A stretch of DNA of 64,000 nucleotides, from assembly GCA_018432935.1 (NCBI GenBank), contig JAHDSF010000006.1, positions 372,001 through 436,000 of the forward strand, given 5' to 3'. Of the stretch, positions 35,501 to 43,912 are shown piece by piece. The position numbers and the translations under genes were made by a program. How positions within the stretch are numbered: the stretch's first letter is position 1; every line of letters begins with the position of its first letter. The notes under the pieces are model-generated. The model was not told the origin of the DNA. It did no database searches and saw nothing but the letters and a program-made list of their open reading frames with translations. This DNA is from Rhodospirillales bacterium (GTDB lineage Bacteria; Pseudomonadota; Alphaproteobacteria; Rhodospirillales; Shumkoniaceae).

Positions 35501-36750
35501 ACCAGCGGCTGCAGGGACAGGTGGACCTCCATGCCGAGGCGACGGGCTCTGTCGGCGATCCCCGGGTTCGTGGCGAGGCGCGCCTGCGCAACGGCAGCTA
35601 CGAGAACTTCACTACCGGGACGTTGCTGCGCGATCTGACCGTGGTGGCGACCTCGGACGGCCAGACGGTACGCATCCAGGAAGCGCGGGCAAGCGACGGC
35701 GGCCAGGGCCGCGTGGTCGTGTCCGGCTCGCTCGGGTTGTCGCAGGAGCAGGGCTTTCCGATCGACCTGCGCGGCGATGTGGCCAACGCGAGGCTGCTTC
35801 GTCGCGACGATGTCTCGGCCGTCTTCCAGGGCGGGTTGACGATGTCGGGAGGGCTCGCCGCCCCGGCCCTCGAGGGGGCGCTGGTGGTCGAGCAGGCAGA
35901 GGTGCGGATCGTCGAATCGGCAGTGTCGAGCGTCACCCGCCTCGACGTCGTCGAAATCAACGGCGGCGGTCAGGAGCGGGGCACCGGGCAGGCCGGGGCT
36001 GCGGGGGCGTCCGGGCAGGAAGCCGGGTCACCGTGGGCGATGTCGCTGGACGTCGCCGTAAGAATGCCGCGCCAGATATTCGTGCGCGGGCGCGGCCTGG
36101 AATCCGAGTGGCAGGGCGAGGTCGCGATCCACGGCAGCACCGCCAACCCGCGTATCGAGGGCGAACTGCGGCCGGTGCGCGGCGACTTCGACATCGCGGG
36201 CAAGCGTTTCGTGATCGAGGAGGGCTTCATCCGTTTCGAAGGCGGAGAGAAAGTCGATCCCCGCCTCTCGGTGGTGGCGACCTATGCCGGGAGCGACCTG
36301 CGGGTCAGCGTCCGCATCGAGGGTCGGGCTTCGGACCCGAAGATCACGCTGACTTCGGTGCCGCCGCTGCCGCAGGATGAAATGCTGGCCCGGCTGCTGT
36401 TCGGAAAGAGCGCCACCAGGCTGTCTGCGGTGGAGGCAGCCCAGCTTGCGCAGGCGTTGGCGAGCCTTTCGGGCCGCGGCGGTCCCACAGGCGGCATTCT
36501 CGACTTTGCGCGCAACACGCTCGGCCTGGATCGGGTTACGCTGGGAAGCGACGAGCAGGCAGGTGGCCCGGCGCTGCAGGTCGGCAAGTATCTGAACGAC
36601 CGGGTCTACGTGGGGGTGGAGCAGGGCGCAACCGGAGGCAACACCGAAGCCCAGGTTGAAGTGGAGCTGACCCCGAATCTGAGCCTGGAATCCGACATCG
36701 GGGTCAAGACCCGCGGCAACGTCGGCCTGAAGTGGCAGTTCGACTACTGA
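32542..36750 (+). CDS. tamB: TamB, translocation and assembly module subunit (DUF490)
   Basis: A 1402-residue protein with an N-terminal membrane anchor (IILAILGTLAALLLLAVLG), a very long region of repeated amphipathic beta strands, and a C-terminal DUF490/TamB domain ending in KWQFDY. AsmA-like proteins of this sort form a hydrophobic groove spanning the periplasm for lipid transport and cooperate with TamA. The GTG at 32542 sits five bases after GGAGAGG; a GTG at 32536 overlaps that site. Length is within the family range. Confidence 0.95.
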   Translation: MAAASGGGRIILAILGTLAALLLLAVLGLGVLLRTDVGRARLADLLESQVAGLAVERIDGALPGEATISGLVISDSGGPWLRVGRARLDWEPWALLAGRLEVMAVEAWDVAVERIPEAEPAERDNAVLPRLPLPVRIDRATVHRLELAPAVAGEAVTLRAEASLDAAAADSLKLRANIVRLDREGRMAAAIDLSSQRVIAIDASVHEPPGGLIASLAGLPGEPAVNLEVEGEGTAADWKGTVVGTAGEGTKLDADVALDARGSVLASGRVELRGLAGGASWEPLVAEPLTFDLQARWQDERLAIERLALNGPAADAEATGSLDLAAETMQASAALRLRDPTPLAALVSPLRFSEARAEATVEGPLRTPRFTFSVDLDQPEVEGISAARLQAQGNGAVEDDGVETHVSLKPGDLKLPSELLRQLVGSEPTGEAEFVLAGGGVRIRSASLAGRELRATVAGDVDGDGALDLESTASLSSLPGLMPSLRGELKAKIARKGASAPLTATLDGQVAGLETGVQGLGPAIGDRVGLAANVRWEPSGLLQVENLRVEAQNVSLTGEATVAEDFSSLQARMAAEVAELSPFSSLLGTPLRGKAVLEATAAGPLANPRLEATLSSSAVQAAEMTFRALRVEVNARDLAGAASGTVTARAESPWGPARVGGGFSLGNGGDRLALSDLTASVGDHTRLGGAVTVPLDGAPATGTLNLSASRLAAWSGAAGVPLQGSGRLTVTLEERQGRQAAAVNLDASGVAGEFKVGSLRLEAALSDLLGTPAGEVSIAARGLEDIGISALTLRGEGRWSGGGLEGRLTALRADGRGVPIELRQPVQVAYRADGLVVEGLALGVGPGRLRGDARIDPKRADVALVAERLPLGALSGGEVEGRLDVDLRLQGASTAPEGEFRLNLAGLRTGAMPQPVSLQVDGDLRGGMLSANARTTAGPTGQARASLPVALSAWPPAVSVKPDAPLQGEAHLTGDLGSLAELFLPTDQRLQGQVDLHAEATGSVGDPRVRGEARLRNGSYENFTTGTLLRDLTVVATSDGQTVRIQEARASDGGQGRVVVSGSLGLSQEQGFPIDLRGDVANARLLRRDDVSAVFQGGLTMSGGLAAPALEGALVVEQAEVRIVESAVSSVTRLDVVEINGGGQERGTGQAGAAGASGQEAGSPWAMSLDVAVRMPRQIFVRGRGLESEWQGEVAIHGSTANPRIEGELRPVRGDFDIAGKRFVIEEGFIRFEGGEKVDPRLSVVATYAGSDLRVSVRIEGRASDPKITLTSVPPLPQDEMLARLLFGKSATRLSAVEAAQLAQALASLSGRGGPTGGILDFARNTLGLDRVTLGSDEQAGGPALQVGKYLNDRVYVGVEQGATGGNTEAQVEVELTPNLSLESDIGVKTRGNVGLKWQFDY

Positions 36751-36764
36751 TCGGACGAAAAGTC

Positions 36765-36790
36765 GGGCGGCCGCCCGAAGGCGGCCGCCC
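36765..36790. terminator. Bidirectional stem loop between tamB and the RTX gene
   Basis: A perfect 11-bp stem GGGCGGCCGCC with loop CGAA, located 14 bases after tamB and 14 bases after the end of the convergent RTX gene. It has no clear T-run, so termination is probable but not certain. Confidence 0.6.
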
Positions 36791-36804
36791 AGGTGTTGGT
36801 GGTC

Positions 36805-39800
36805 TCAGACGATGATGTCGTGGGCGTCGATCTGGTGCACCGAGATCCCGGTGAACTCGATCTGGTCGCCACCGCCCAGATCGAAGATCGCATTGCCGTT
36901 CTTGTTGACGCCGCTGTCGAGGAAGTCGGCGACATTGGCGAGGCCGAACGCGGAGAGGTCGATCTCGTCGATGCCGGCCTCGTAGTCCTTGATCTTGTCG
37001 GAACCACAGCCGCGGTCGAACACGAACGTGTCGGCCCCCGCCCTGCCGAACAGCCAGTCGTCGCCGGCGCCGCCGTTGAGGACGTCGTTGCCGCTATCGC
37101 CGTACAGCTTGTCGTTGCCGTCGCCGCCGTACATCCAGTCGTTGCCGTTGCCGCCTTTGACGACGTCGTTGCCGCTGCCGCCGTTGACGATGTCATCGCC
37201 GCCGTTGCCGTAGAGCTGGTCGTTGCCGCCGTTGCCGTTGATGGCGTCGTTCAGCGTGCCGCCATTGTACTTGTTGGCCCCGGAGCTGCCGTTGTACGTC
37301 TTGCCGTTGATATCGGGCAACGAGCTGCCGCCGCCGGCAGGGGGCGGCGTGAAGACGAAGCTGGCGTCGCCCAGGGCCGCCTTGTCGACGTTCTGCAGGG
37401 TGATCCGGCTGCCGTCGGCGAAGTTGAGCACCGTGTCGGCACCGGTATCGACCGCGCGGCCCATCACCGAGCTGTAGGTCTCGCTGGTGAAGGCGGTGAG
37501 GTCGATCTTGTCGGTGCCGATGATGAAGTCCGTCACCGTGTCCGATCCGGAGCCGGGGCCGAACACGAATGTGTCGACGCCGCTGCCGCCGGTGAGCTGG
37601 TCGTCGCCGGCGCCGCCGATCAGCTTGTCGGCGCCGTCGCCGCCGTAGAGCTTGTCGTTGCCGTTCTCACCATAGAGGGCGTCGTTTCCGCCGTCCCCGT
37701 AGAGGGCGTCGTTGCCGTCACCGGCCTTGACCGTGTCGTTGCCGCCGGCCGCATGGACCTCGTCGGTGGTGGCCCCGGTGGTGATGGTGTTGGCGCTGGA
37801 GGTCCCGTTGACCACGTTCACCTGCGGTTCGGGCGTAAGACCGACGAACTGGGTCGCGGTGAGCTGGGTCGGCGTCACGTTCTCCAGCGTCATCCGACTG
37901 CCGTCGGCGAAGTTGAGTACGGTGCCGGCGCTGCTGCCCACCGCACGGCTCATCAGCGAGCTGTAGGTCTCGCCGGCGAATCCGGCGAGGTCGATCTTGT
38001 CGGTGCCGATGGTGAAGTCCGTCACCGTGTCCGATCCGGAGCCGGGGCCGAATACGAACGTGTCGACGCCGCTGCCGCCGGTGAGCTGGTCGTCGCCGGC
38101 GCCGCCGATCAGCTTGTCGGCGCCGTCGCCGCCGTAGAGCTTGTCGTTACCGTTCTCGCCATAGAGGACGTCGTTTCCGCCGTCGCCGTAGAGGGCGTCG
38201 TTGCCGTCACCGGCCTTGACCGTGTCATTGCCGCCGGCAGCGTGGATCTCGTCGGCCGTGGCCCCGGTCGTGATGGTGTCGGCGTTGGCCGTACCGTTGA
38301 CGACGTTCGGCTGCGGCTGCGGCTGGACAAGGCCAATGAAATGGGCGGTGGTGAGCTGCGTCAGGGCGATGTTCTGCAGGGTGAGCTGGCTGCCGTCCGC
38401 GAAGTTGAGGACGGTATCGGCGCCGGACTGGACCGCCCGGCCGATCAGGGAGGCGAACGTCTCGCCCGACCATCCCGAGAGATCGACCTTGTCGGCGGAA
38501 AGGACGAAGTCCTTGACCACGTCCTTCCCGGAGGCGGGGCCGAAGACGACGGTGTCGTTGCCGGCGCCGCCGGTCAGCTGGTCGTCGCCGGCTCCGCCGA
38601 CGAGATTGTCGTGGCCGTCGCCGCCGTAGAGCGCGTCGTTGCCGTTCTCGCCGTAGAGCGCATCGTCGCCGGCGTCGCCGTAGAGGGTGTCATTGCCGTC
38701 GCCGGCCTTGACCGTGTCGTTGCCGCCGCCGGCACGGATCTCGTCGACCGTGGCGCCGGTGGTGATGGTATCGGCTCCGGCAGTGCCGTCGACGACGTTC
38801 GGTCCCGGGGCGGGAGTGCCGCCGCCGGCGACGGCGCTGGATCCGCACCCGGTTGCGGGAGAGCCCGAGTTCAGCCGGAAGTCCTCGCCCATGCAGTCGA
38901 CGAATTTCGGATCGGCGATGATCGCCCTGCCGTCGACCGACGACGCCCAGCTGCTGCCCTGGCTGGAGCCGCCGATCGAGAACCAGGTGCCGCCGTTGAC
39001 ATCCCAGTAGGTGTTGTGGTCGAGGCTGAGGCTGCTGCTCGGGGCGCTGATGAGATCGCCGCCGTGGCCGTAGATGATGGAATCGGTGATGGCGGCCTTC
39101 GCGCTGCCCTCGACCTTGATCGCGTGGCCGCTGTTGTGCATCACGAACGTGCAATTGTCGAAGGTATGGCCGGTGCCGCCCTGAATTGCTACCGAGACCT
39201 TGATGCTGGCGCCGCCATTGGCGAAGGTGTCGTTCTGGAACGTCGAGCCGCTGGCGGCGGTGCTTTGCAGGTGAAGGGTCTGCGAATTGACGGCTTCGTA
39301 CCAGTTGCCGCTCGAGATGACTTTGGCGCCCGAAGAGACGTCGAGCGGATTGCCGCTGTCCTGGGTCTTCAGGATGTTGTTGGTCAGCGTCTGCGTCCCC
39401 GCCGTGTTGTGGACGAGGATCGCGTTCTCCTTGTTGGCGTAGATCTCGTTGCCGGTGAACGAGTGCGAGCCGTTCTTGATGTCGATGCCGTCTTCGCGGT
39501 TGCCGTAGATGACGTTGTCGATGATCTTGTTGCCGCTGCCGGCCGTGTTGCCGAACTGCACGCCGTCCTCGGCGTTGTTGTACAGCTTCATCCCGGAAAC
39601 GGTATTGTTCGCCGCGTTGGTGCTGATCAGTACGCCGTGGCCGAGGTGGGTGTTCTGCGACGAAGTACCGTCGACGCCGTTGTCATGCGACGATCCGCCC
39701 TGGATCAGCGTGTTGTTCGCCTCCTTCAGCAGGATGCCGTCGCGCACGCTCTGGTGCACTTCGAGATCGACGAGCTGGGAACCGGTGCTGTTCTGGATCA

Positions 39801-40365
39801 GGACGTTCTGGCGCGCCTGGGTGACCTCGATGTTCTCGATGCGCACGTAGTCGACGCCGTTGATCTTGATGCCGTAATCGCGCACGTTGACCTCGACCTT
39901 GTCGAAAGCCGTCGAGGGATCGGACGTGCTGTAGACGTAAAGCTTGCCTGCGTCCCAGTACCAGTCGCCGGGCTGGTCGACGCCGCCGAGGGTGCTCGAT
40001 TCCGGGTTGCCGCTCTTGCCGTTGAACCAGACATTCTCGGTGTCGAAGCTGCCCTCGTCGGGAACCGGGATGCTCCAGACGTTGCCCGAACCCTTGCTCC
40101 ACGAGGCGTTGGTCACGTCCTCGCCGCCGGTGAAGACCGGGTTCTCGCCGGACCCGTAGGCGCCATAGGTGATCGGATTGTCAGCCGTGCCCGAGCTGCT
40201 GGGAACGAGCGTGCTTTCGTAAACGTCGCCGCGGTGGAAAAGGATCACGTCACCGGGCTTGAACGTGTGGTTGTTGACGAACTCGACGCTCGACCAAGCG
40301 GAACCGGGGCTCAGACCGTCGTTGTTGTTGCTTCCACTCGTGGCGTCTACGTAGTACGTCGCCAT
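36805..40365 (-). CDS. Secreted beta-helix protein with four RTX modules
   Basis: A 1186-residue protein starting at the ATG at 40365 behind GGAGGAG. It has no Sec signal. Residues 1-500 start with MATYYVDATSGSNNNDGLSP and form a right-handed beta-helix with regular Asn/Gly turns, as in polysaccharide lyases and epimerases. Residues 522-1186 are four RTX modules of about 165 residues, each with GGxGxDxLx repeats (such as GGAGDDQLTGG) and a linking segment like DFIIGTDKIDL. The last module ends in a hydrophobic IDAHDIIV tail, typical of type I secretion. The layout recalls AlgE mannuronan epimerases, but no DPHE catalytic motif is seen. It probably acts on or binds an extracellular polysaccharide. 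Confidence 0.9.
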   Translation of the reverse strand: MATYYVDATSGSNNNDGLSPGSAWSSVEFVNNHTFKPGDVILFHRGDVYESTLVPSSSGTADNPITYGAYGSGENPVFTGGEDVTNASWSKGSGNVWSIPVPDEGSFDTENVWFNGKSGNPESSTLGGVDQPGDWYWDAGKLYVYSTSDPSTAFDKVEVNVRDYGIKINGVDYVRIENIEVTQARQNVLIQNSTGSQLVDLEVHQSVRDGILLKEANNTLIQGGSSHDNGVDGTSSQNTHLGHGVLISTNAANNTVSGMKLYNNAEDGVQFGNTAGSGNKIIDNVIYGNREDGIDIKNGSHSFTGNEIYANKENAILVHNTAGTQTLTNNILKTQDSGNPLDVSSGAKVISSGNWYEAVNSQTLHLQSTAASGSTFQNDTFANGGASIKVSVAIQGGTGHTFDNCTFVMHNSGHAIKVEGSAKAAITDSIIYGHGGDLISAPSSSLSLDHNTYWDVNGGTWFSIGGSSQGSSWASSVDGRAIIADPKFVDCMGEDFRLNSGSPATGCGSSAVAGGGTPAPGPNVVDGTAGADTITTGATVDEIRAGGGNDTVKAGDGNDTLYGDAGDDALYGENGNDALYGGDGHDNLVGGAGDDQLTGGAGNDTVVFGPASGKDVVKDFVLSADKVDLSGWSGETFASLIGRAVQSGADTVLNFADGSQLTLQNIALTQLTTAHFIGLVQPQPQPNVVNGTANADTITTGATADEIHAAGGNDTVKAGDGNDALYGDGGNDVLYGENGNDKLYGGDGADKLIGGAGDDQLTGGSGVDTFVFGPGSGSDTVTDFTIGTDKIDLAGFAGETYSSLMSRAVGSSAGTVLNFADGSRMTLENVTPTQLTATQFVGLTPEPQVNVVNGTSSANTITTGATTDEVHAAGGNDTVKAGDGNDALYGDGGNDALYGENGNDKLYGGDGADKLIGGAGDDQLTGGSGVDTFVFGPGSGSDTVTDFIIGTDKIDLTAFTSETYSSVMGRAVDTGADTVLNFADGSRITLQNVDKAALGDASFVFTPPPAGGGSSLPDINGKTYNGSSGANKYNGGTLNDAINGNGGNDQLYGNGGDDIVNGGSGNDVVKGGNGNDWMYGGDGNDKLYGDSGNDVLNGGAGDDWLFGRAGADTFVFDRGCGSDKIKDYEAGIDEIDLSAFGLANVADFLDSGVNKNGNAIFDLGGGDQIEFTGISVHQIDAHDIIV
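37318..38799 (-). repeat. Three tandem in-frame RTX module repeats of about 0.49 kb
   Basis: Equivalent bases recur with spacings of 489 and 492 (for example the Asp-Lys-Ile-Asp-Leu codons near 37501, 37990 and 38482). The two downstream copies are almost identical over long stretches such as 37524-37760 and 38013-38250; the third is more diverged. Each copy encodes about 163 residues. This favours recent duplication and makes copy number prone to change by recombination. Confidence 0.85.
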
Positions 40366-40737
40366 AACTCCTCCGAAATGCTGTGCCGTCGGAATGACGC
40401 GCCCGAATCCCTGTGAGGGAACTCTCCCTGGCTCGCATGTTCTTGGAGCTCTGGCGCCATCCTGTTCACAACTGTTTCTGTTGCTACAGGCAAAGTTACG
40501 AACGAGTTGTTGCGACGTCAACTTATAAAAAAGAGACAGATTAGCCTCCGCTTCGCGGCTAAAGTGACGGTAATGTCGGTCTAGAAAACGGGACTTGTTC
40601 CTCGTTTGGGTAACGCCGCGGGATACCCGAAGGCGTTCCGGCGGTCCCACTGCGAGAGACGCCCACGGTCCCTCATTGCCGCAGCAGGCGGACGGGCCCA
40701 CATGAGGCGACTGGAACTCGGGTTTTAGGTCGTCTGG
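40366..40737. other. Divergent intergenic region, RTX gene / O-antigen ligase gene
   Basis: Holds the promoter of the RTX gene (separate entry) and a 6-bp inverted repeat TTAGCC...GGCTAA at about 40540-40562 that could be an operator or small hairpin. Around 40490-40610 the base composition is clearly more AT-rich than the coding DNA. I could not place a convincing promoter for the rightward gene. Confidence 0.5.
40493..40521 (-). promoter_or_regulatory. Candidate sigma70 promoter of the RTX gene
   Basis: On the minus strand, TTGACG (40516-40521) and TAACTT (40493-40498) are separated by 17 bases. This gives a 5' leader of about 120 nt before the ATG at 40365. Confidence 0.55.
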
Positions 40738-42168
40738 ATGTCTTCATCGCAACGTCTGTGGATCATCGGCGCCTGGGTGGTGCTTGCCGTCGCGGCGCTT
40801 GGGGGCATCGCCTTGACCCCCTATTCGACGGCCTTCGCGATGGGGCCGGCGATCCTGCTCGGCCTGGCCGGGATCGGGCTTGGCGTGATCGCTCTCATTC
40901 AGGGCTGGCGGCCGGCGATGGGGGTGCTGCTCGGCATTGCCTTGCTGGTCTTCGCGAGCAACATCCGCGGCGAGGTGGAGGGATCGCCCAATGCCGGACA
41001 GGCATTCGATGCCGCATCCGCCGCCAAGCTGGGGCTGTTCGCTTTGGCCCTGGTCTGCGGCCTCGGCATGCTGCCGAGGACCTTGCCGAGGCTCCTCAGC
41101 CGGCCCGGGATCTTCCTCAGCCTGTTTGTCGCCTGGGCTACGATAACGGCGCCACTGTCGCTGGCGCCGATCTACTCGCTCGGCATGGTGTTCGGCATGG
41201 TCGCCTGGCTGGTGTTCGGGGCGGCGGTCGGGGAGCGGTTCGAGATGACCGAGATCGCTCTCGTGCTGATGCTCGCCCTGTCGGCGTTCCTGACCGGATC
41301 GCTGTTCATGTATTTCTTCGTCCCCGAGCTGGGGCAGTTCTTCACCCTGGGCGCGTATCGTCTGAAAGGCCTGGCCTCGACGCCCAACGAGGCGGCGCAG
41401 ATGGCTGCCATTTTTCTGATCTGCGGCGTTGCCTACGTGATGGGAGGAGGCGCCCCCCGGATCGCCAGGCCGTGGATGAGGCCATGGCTCTTGGTCTCCG
41501 CCGTGATGGCGCTTGCAGTGCTGGCGATGGCGCAAACCCGAGGGGCGGTGCTCGGCCTGGTGTGCGCCGTCGTCGCGATGGCTTTCCAGCGGCTGAGGTT
41601 GGCGTGGCTGGGGCTCTTCATCGCGCTGCTCTTGATCCCGACCATCGGTGCCTGGGTGCTGGCTTCACCCGACCCCCAGAACTTCCTCTCCAACGAGGCG
41701 GCCAAGCTGTCGCGCAGCGGCGGCACGAGCGAGCTCACCAGCTTTGCCGGGCGGACCGCGATCTGGGGCTTCGCGCTCGACCAGATCGGCAACCGGCCGA
41801 TCACCGGATACGGCTATGGAGCCGGGGCGCGGGTGCTGGTCGAGAAGTACGCGACCCGCTGGGGCGAGACGACCGGTAGTGCCCATAACGCGTTCATCCA
41901 AACGACGCTCGATCTCGGCCTTGTGGGAGGCGGCCTGCTGGTCGCGGTATTCGCCTGGAGCTTCGTGTCACTGTTCCGCAGCCCGCATCCGTTTCGTGAC
42001 GGCATGTTCATTCTCGTCTTGGTGACGTGCCTTCTCGAATCCGCGGTGAGCAAAGCGGCAAACGCTATCGTGCTGATATGGATGTGCAGCCTGTTCGTTC
42101 GTGACGAGGCGCCTGCGGCTGCCACGGGGCCGGAGCCAGAGGAGGAACGCAGTCCGTCCGTTGCCTGA
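40738..42168 (+). CDS. O-antigen ligase/polymerase family membrane protein (Wzy_C)
   Basis: A 476-residue integral membrane protein with about 11-12 helices and one large periplasmic loop near residues 310-390. In that loop, TSFAGRTAIWGFALDQI, ITGYGYGAG and GSAHNAFIQTTLDLGLVG are the typical conserved elements, including the functional His of WaaL/Wzy-type enzymes. In an EPS locus the role is most likely polymerisation of polyprenol-linked repeat units, although ligases share the fold. The ATG at 40738 is the only good start, with a weak ribosome site. Confidence 0.88.
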   Translation: MSSSQRLWIIGAWVVLAVAALGGIALTPYSTAFAMGPAILLGLAGIGLGVIALIQGWRPAMGVLLGIALLVFASNIRGEVEGSPNAGQAFDAASAAKLGLFALALVCGLGMLPRTLPRLLSRPGIFLSLFVAWATITAPLSLAPIYSLGMVFGMVAWLVFGAAVGERFEMTEIALVLMLALSAFLTGSLFMYFFVPELGQFFTLGAYRLKGLASTPNEAAQMAAIFLICGVAYVMGGGAPRIARPWMRPWLLVSAVMALAVLAMAQTRGAVLGLVCAVVAMAFQRLRLAWLGLFIALLLIPTIGAWVLASPDPQNFLSNEAAKLSRSGGTSELTSFAGRTAIWGFALDQIGNRPITGYGYGAGARVLVEKYATRWGETTGSAHNAFIQTTLDLGLVGGGLLVAVFAWSFVSLFRSPHPFRDGMFILVLVTCLLESAVSKAANAIVLIWMCSLFVRDEAPAAATGPEPEEERSPSVA

Positions 42169-42311
42169 CCTGGATGGGTTAACCGATCGGCCGGCCGCTG
42201 GTGCATCGGGCGAATCCCGATCCTCCCGCGAAGCGGGCATGACTATGGACGGATAGGTTCCCAAGTGGAGTTCACGGTTTTCTACCTAGGGCAGAACTCG
42301 GGGGTGTTGGA

Positions 42312-43883
42312 ATGCGGCAGCAGCCAAAGCGAATCATGGTCGTGGGGCTGGACTCCGGCGATCCCGACCTGATTGCCGGATGGGCCGAGGAGGGCGCTCT
42401 TCCCACCTTCCGGAAGCTGTTCGAAACGGCGGTCCATGGCCGGGTCAAGAACCCGACCGCGATGGAGGCCGGCAGCGCCTGGCCATGCTTCTACTATGGG
42501 ATGACGCCGGCGCGGCACGGCCAGTACGACGGCACCCGGTTCTACGATCCCAAGACCTACAAGGACAGCAAGTATACTCCTGAGACGGTCCATCAATGGC
42601 CTCTTTGGCGGCTGTTCAGTGCCGCCGGCAAGAGGGTCGCCCTGATCGACGTGCCGTATCGTTTCCGTGCCGACGACGTCAACGGCGTCGACATTCACGA
42701 CTGGGGCACCCACGCGCCCACCGGCAAGAACAGCTTCGCCACCTTCTCGACGGTTCCGGCCGATCTGGCCCGCGACATCGAGACGCGGTTCGGGCTCGAT
42801 CCCCTGGGCGGCGCCATGTGCGACAAGTACCGCCCGCGCACCCTCGACGAGCAGAGGACCTTCCGCGCGCAGATGATCGACCGCGCCACCCGCAAGGGTG
42901 AGATGGCGGCGTACGTCCGCGACATGGAGCGGTGGGACTTCATGCTGGCCGTGTTCAGTGAATGCCACTGCATCGGCCATCACGGCTGGCACATCCACGA
43001 CCCCGAACACGCCGAGCACGACCCCGAGATCGCCAGGGCGATCGGCGATCCGGTCAAGGACGTCTACGCGGCGGTCGACAAGGCGGTGGGATCGGTGATC
43101 GCGAAGGCCGATCCGGATACGCTGGTGATCGTCTACAGCAGCCACGGCATCGGCCGCCGTTACAGCGGAACCAAGCTGCTCGACAAGATCCTGGTCCGCC
43201 TCGACGGGGGCAAGGTGCGCGAGACCAGCCACCCGGTCACGCGCATGATGCGGAATGCTTGGCGCTCGCTGCCGGTCGGCCTGCGCAACGCGCTCAAGCC
43301 GACCCAGGCCAAACTCTACAAGAACATCTACCACGACGGGTTCGTCGGCAACCGAGAGAACCGTCGTTTCTTCGAGGTGCTCGTCAACGACCGGACGGCC
43401 GGTATCAGGCTCAATGTCGTCGGGCGCGAGGCGAGCGGGAAGATCCAGCCCGGTGCCGAGTACGATGCGGTGTGCGCCGATCTGGAGGAGAAGCTGCTGC
43501 GGATCGTCAACGTCGAAACCGGCTTGCCTCTGATCAAGGAGGTGACCCGGACGGCGAAGGCGTACGAAGGAGACATGCGCGAGAATCTCCCCGACCTGCT
43601 GGTGACCTGGAACCGGGTCGGACGGCTTTCCCGCATCTCCTCGCCCGACATCGGCGAGATGCAGCACGAGAACCTGAGCTACCGGACCGGCGATCACCGG
43701 CCGGAAGGCGTCTTCTTTGCCTTCGGACCAGGGATCGATGGCCCAAGGGACCTGGGTCACGTCTCGGTCTGCGACTTCCTGCCGACGTTCGCGGCCGTGC
43801 TCGGGGTTCGCCTGAAAGAGACCGATGGACATCCCATCGAGGCGCTTCTGAAAGCGGGAGTTCCTACGATGGAACGCGCCTAG
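42312..43883 (+). CDS. Alkaline phosphatase superfamily protein (phosphodiesterase/phosphomutase type)
   Basis: A 523-residue cytoplasmic-looking protein. The N-terminal MVVGLDSGDPDLIAGWAEEGALPTF and the later GSAWPCFYYGMTPARHGQYD match the predicted AlkP-superfamily phosphohydrolases found in polysaccharide loci. The metal-binding SDHG motif of the superfamily appears here as YSSHGIGRR, so one Asp ligand is replaced by Ser; activity may be altered. Its His-rich element is SECHCIGHHGWH. It precedes a GT2 gene by 29 bases, suggesting the two form a unit that modifies or assembles a phosphate-containing glycan. The function is not proven. Confidence 0.8.
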   Translation: MRQQPKRIMVVGLDSGDPDLIAGWAEEGALPTFRKLFETAVHGRVKNPTAMEAGSAWPCFYYGMTPARHGQYDGTRFYDPKTYKDSKYTPETVHQWPLWRLFSAAGKRVALIDVPYRFRADDVNGVDIHDWGTHAPTGKNSFATFSTVPADLARDIETRFGLDPLGGAMCDKYRPRTLDEQRTFRAQMIDRATRKGEMAAYVRDMERWDFMLAVFSECHCIGHHGWHIHDPEHAEHDPEIARAIGDPVKDVYAAVDKAVGSVIAKADPDTLVIVYSSHGIGRRYSGTKLLDKILVRLDGGKVRETSHPVTRMMRNAWRSLPVGLRNALKPTQAKLYKNIYHDGFVGNRENRRFFEVLVNDRTAGIRLNVVGREASGKIQPGAEYDAVCADLEEKLLRIVNVETGLPLIKEVTRTAKAYEGDMRENLPDLLVTWNRVGRLSRISSPDIGEMQHENLSYRTGDHRPEGVFFAFGPGIDGPRDLGHVSVCDFLPTFAAVLGVRLKETDGHPIEALLKAGVPTMERA

Positions 43884-43912
43884 ATGCCGCCATCAGGAGC
43901 GAGGGCACGGTC

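Noticed and set aside
36900..38760. Short repeated units resembling a CRISPR array
   Set aside because: The repeats stay in frame, encode GGxGxDxLx motifs and have no unique spacers of constant length.
36793..40416. A 1207-codon open frame on the plus strand opposite the RTX gene
   Set aside because: Its Asp/Val/Ala-rich repeats are the complement of the RTX nonapeptide codons; the minus frame has clear domain structure, start and ribosome site.
42962..43912. A long N-terminal extension of the GT2 protein
   Set aside because: It overlaps the AlkP-family gene in another frame; the ATG at 43913 has a proper ribosome site and begins a typical GT2 domain.
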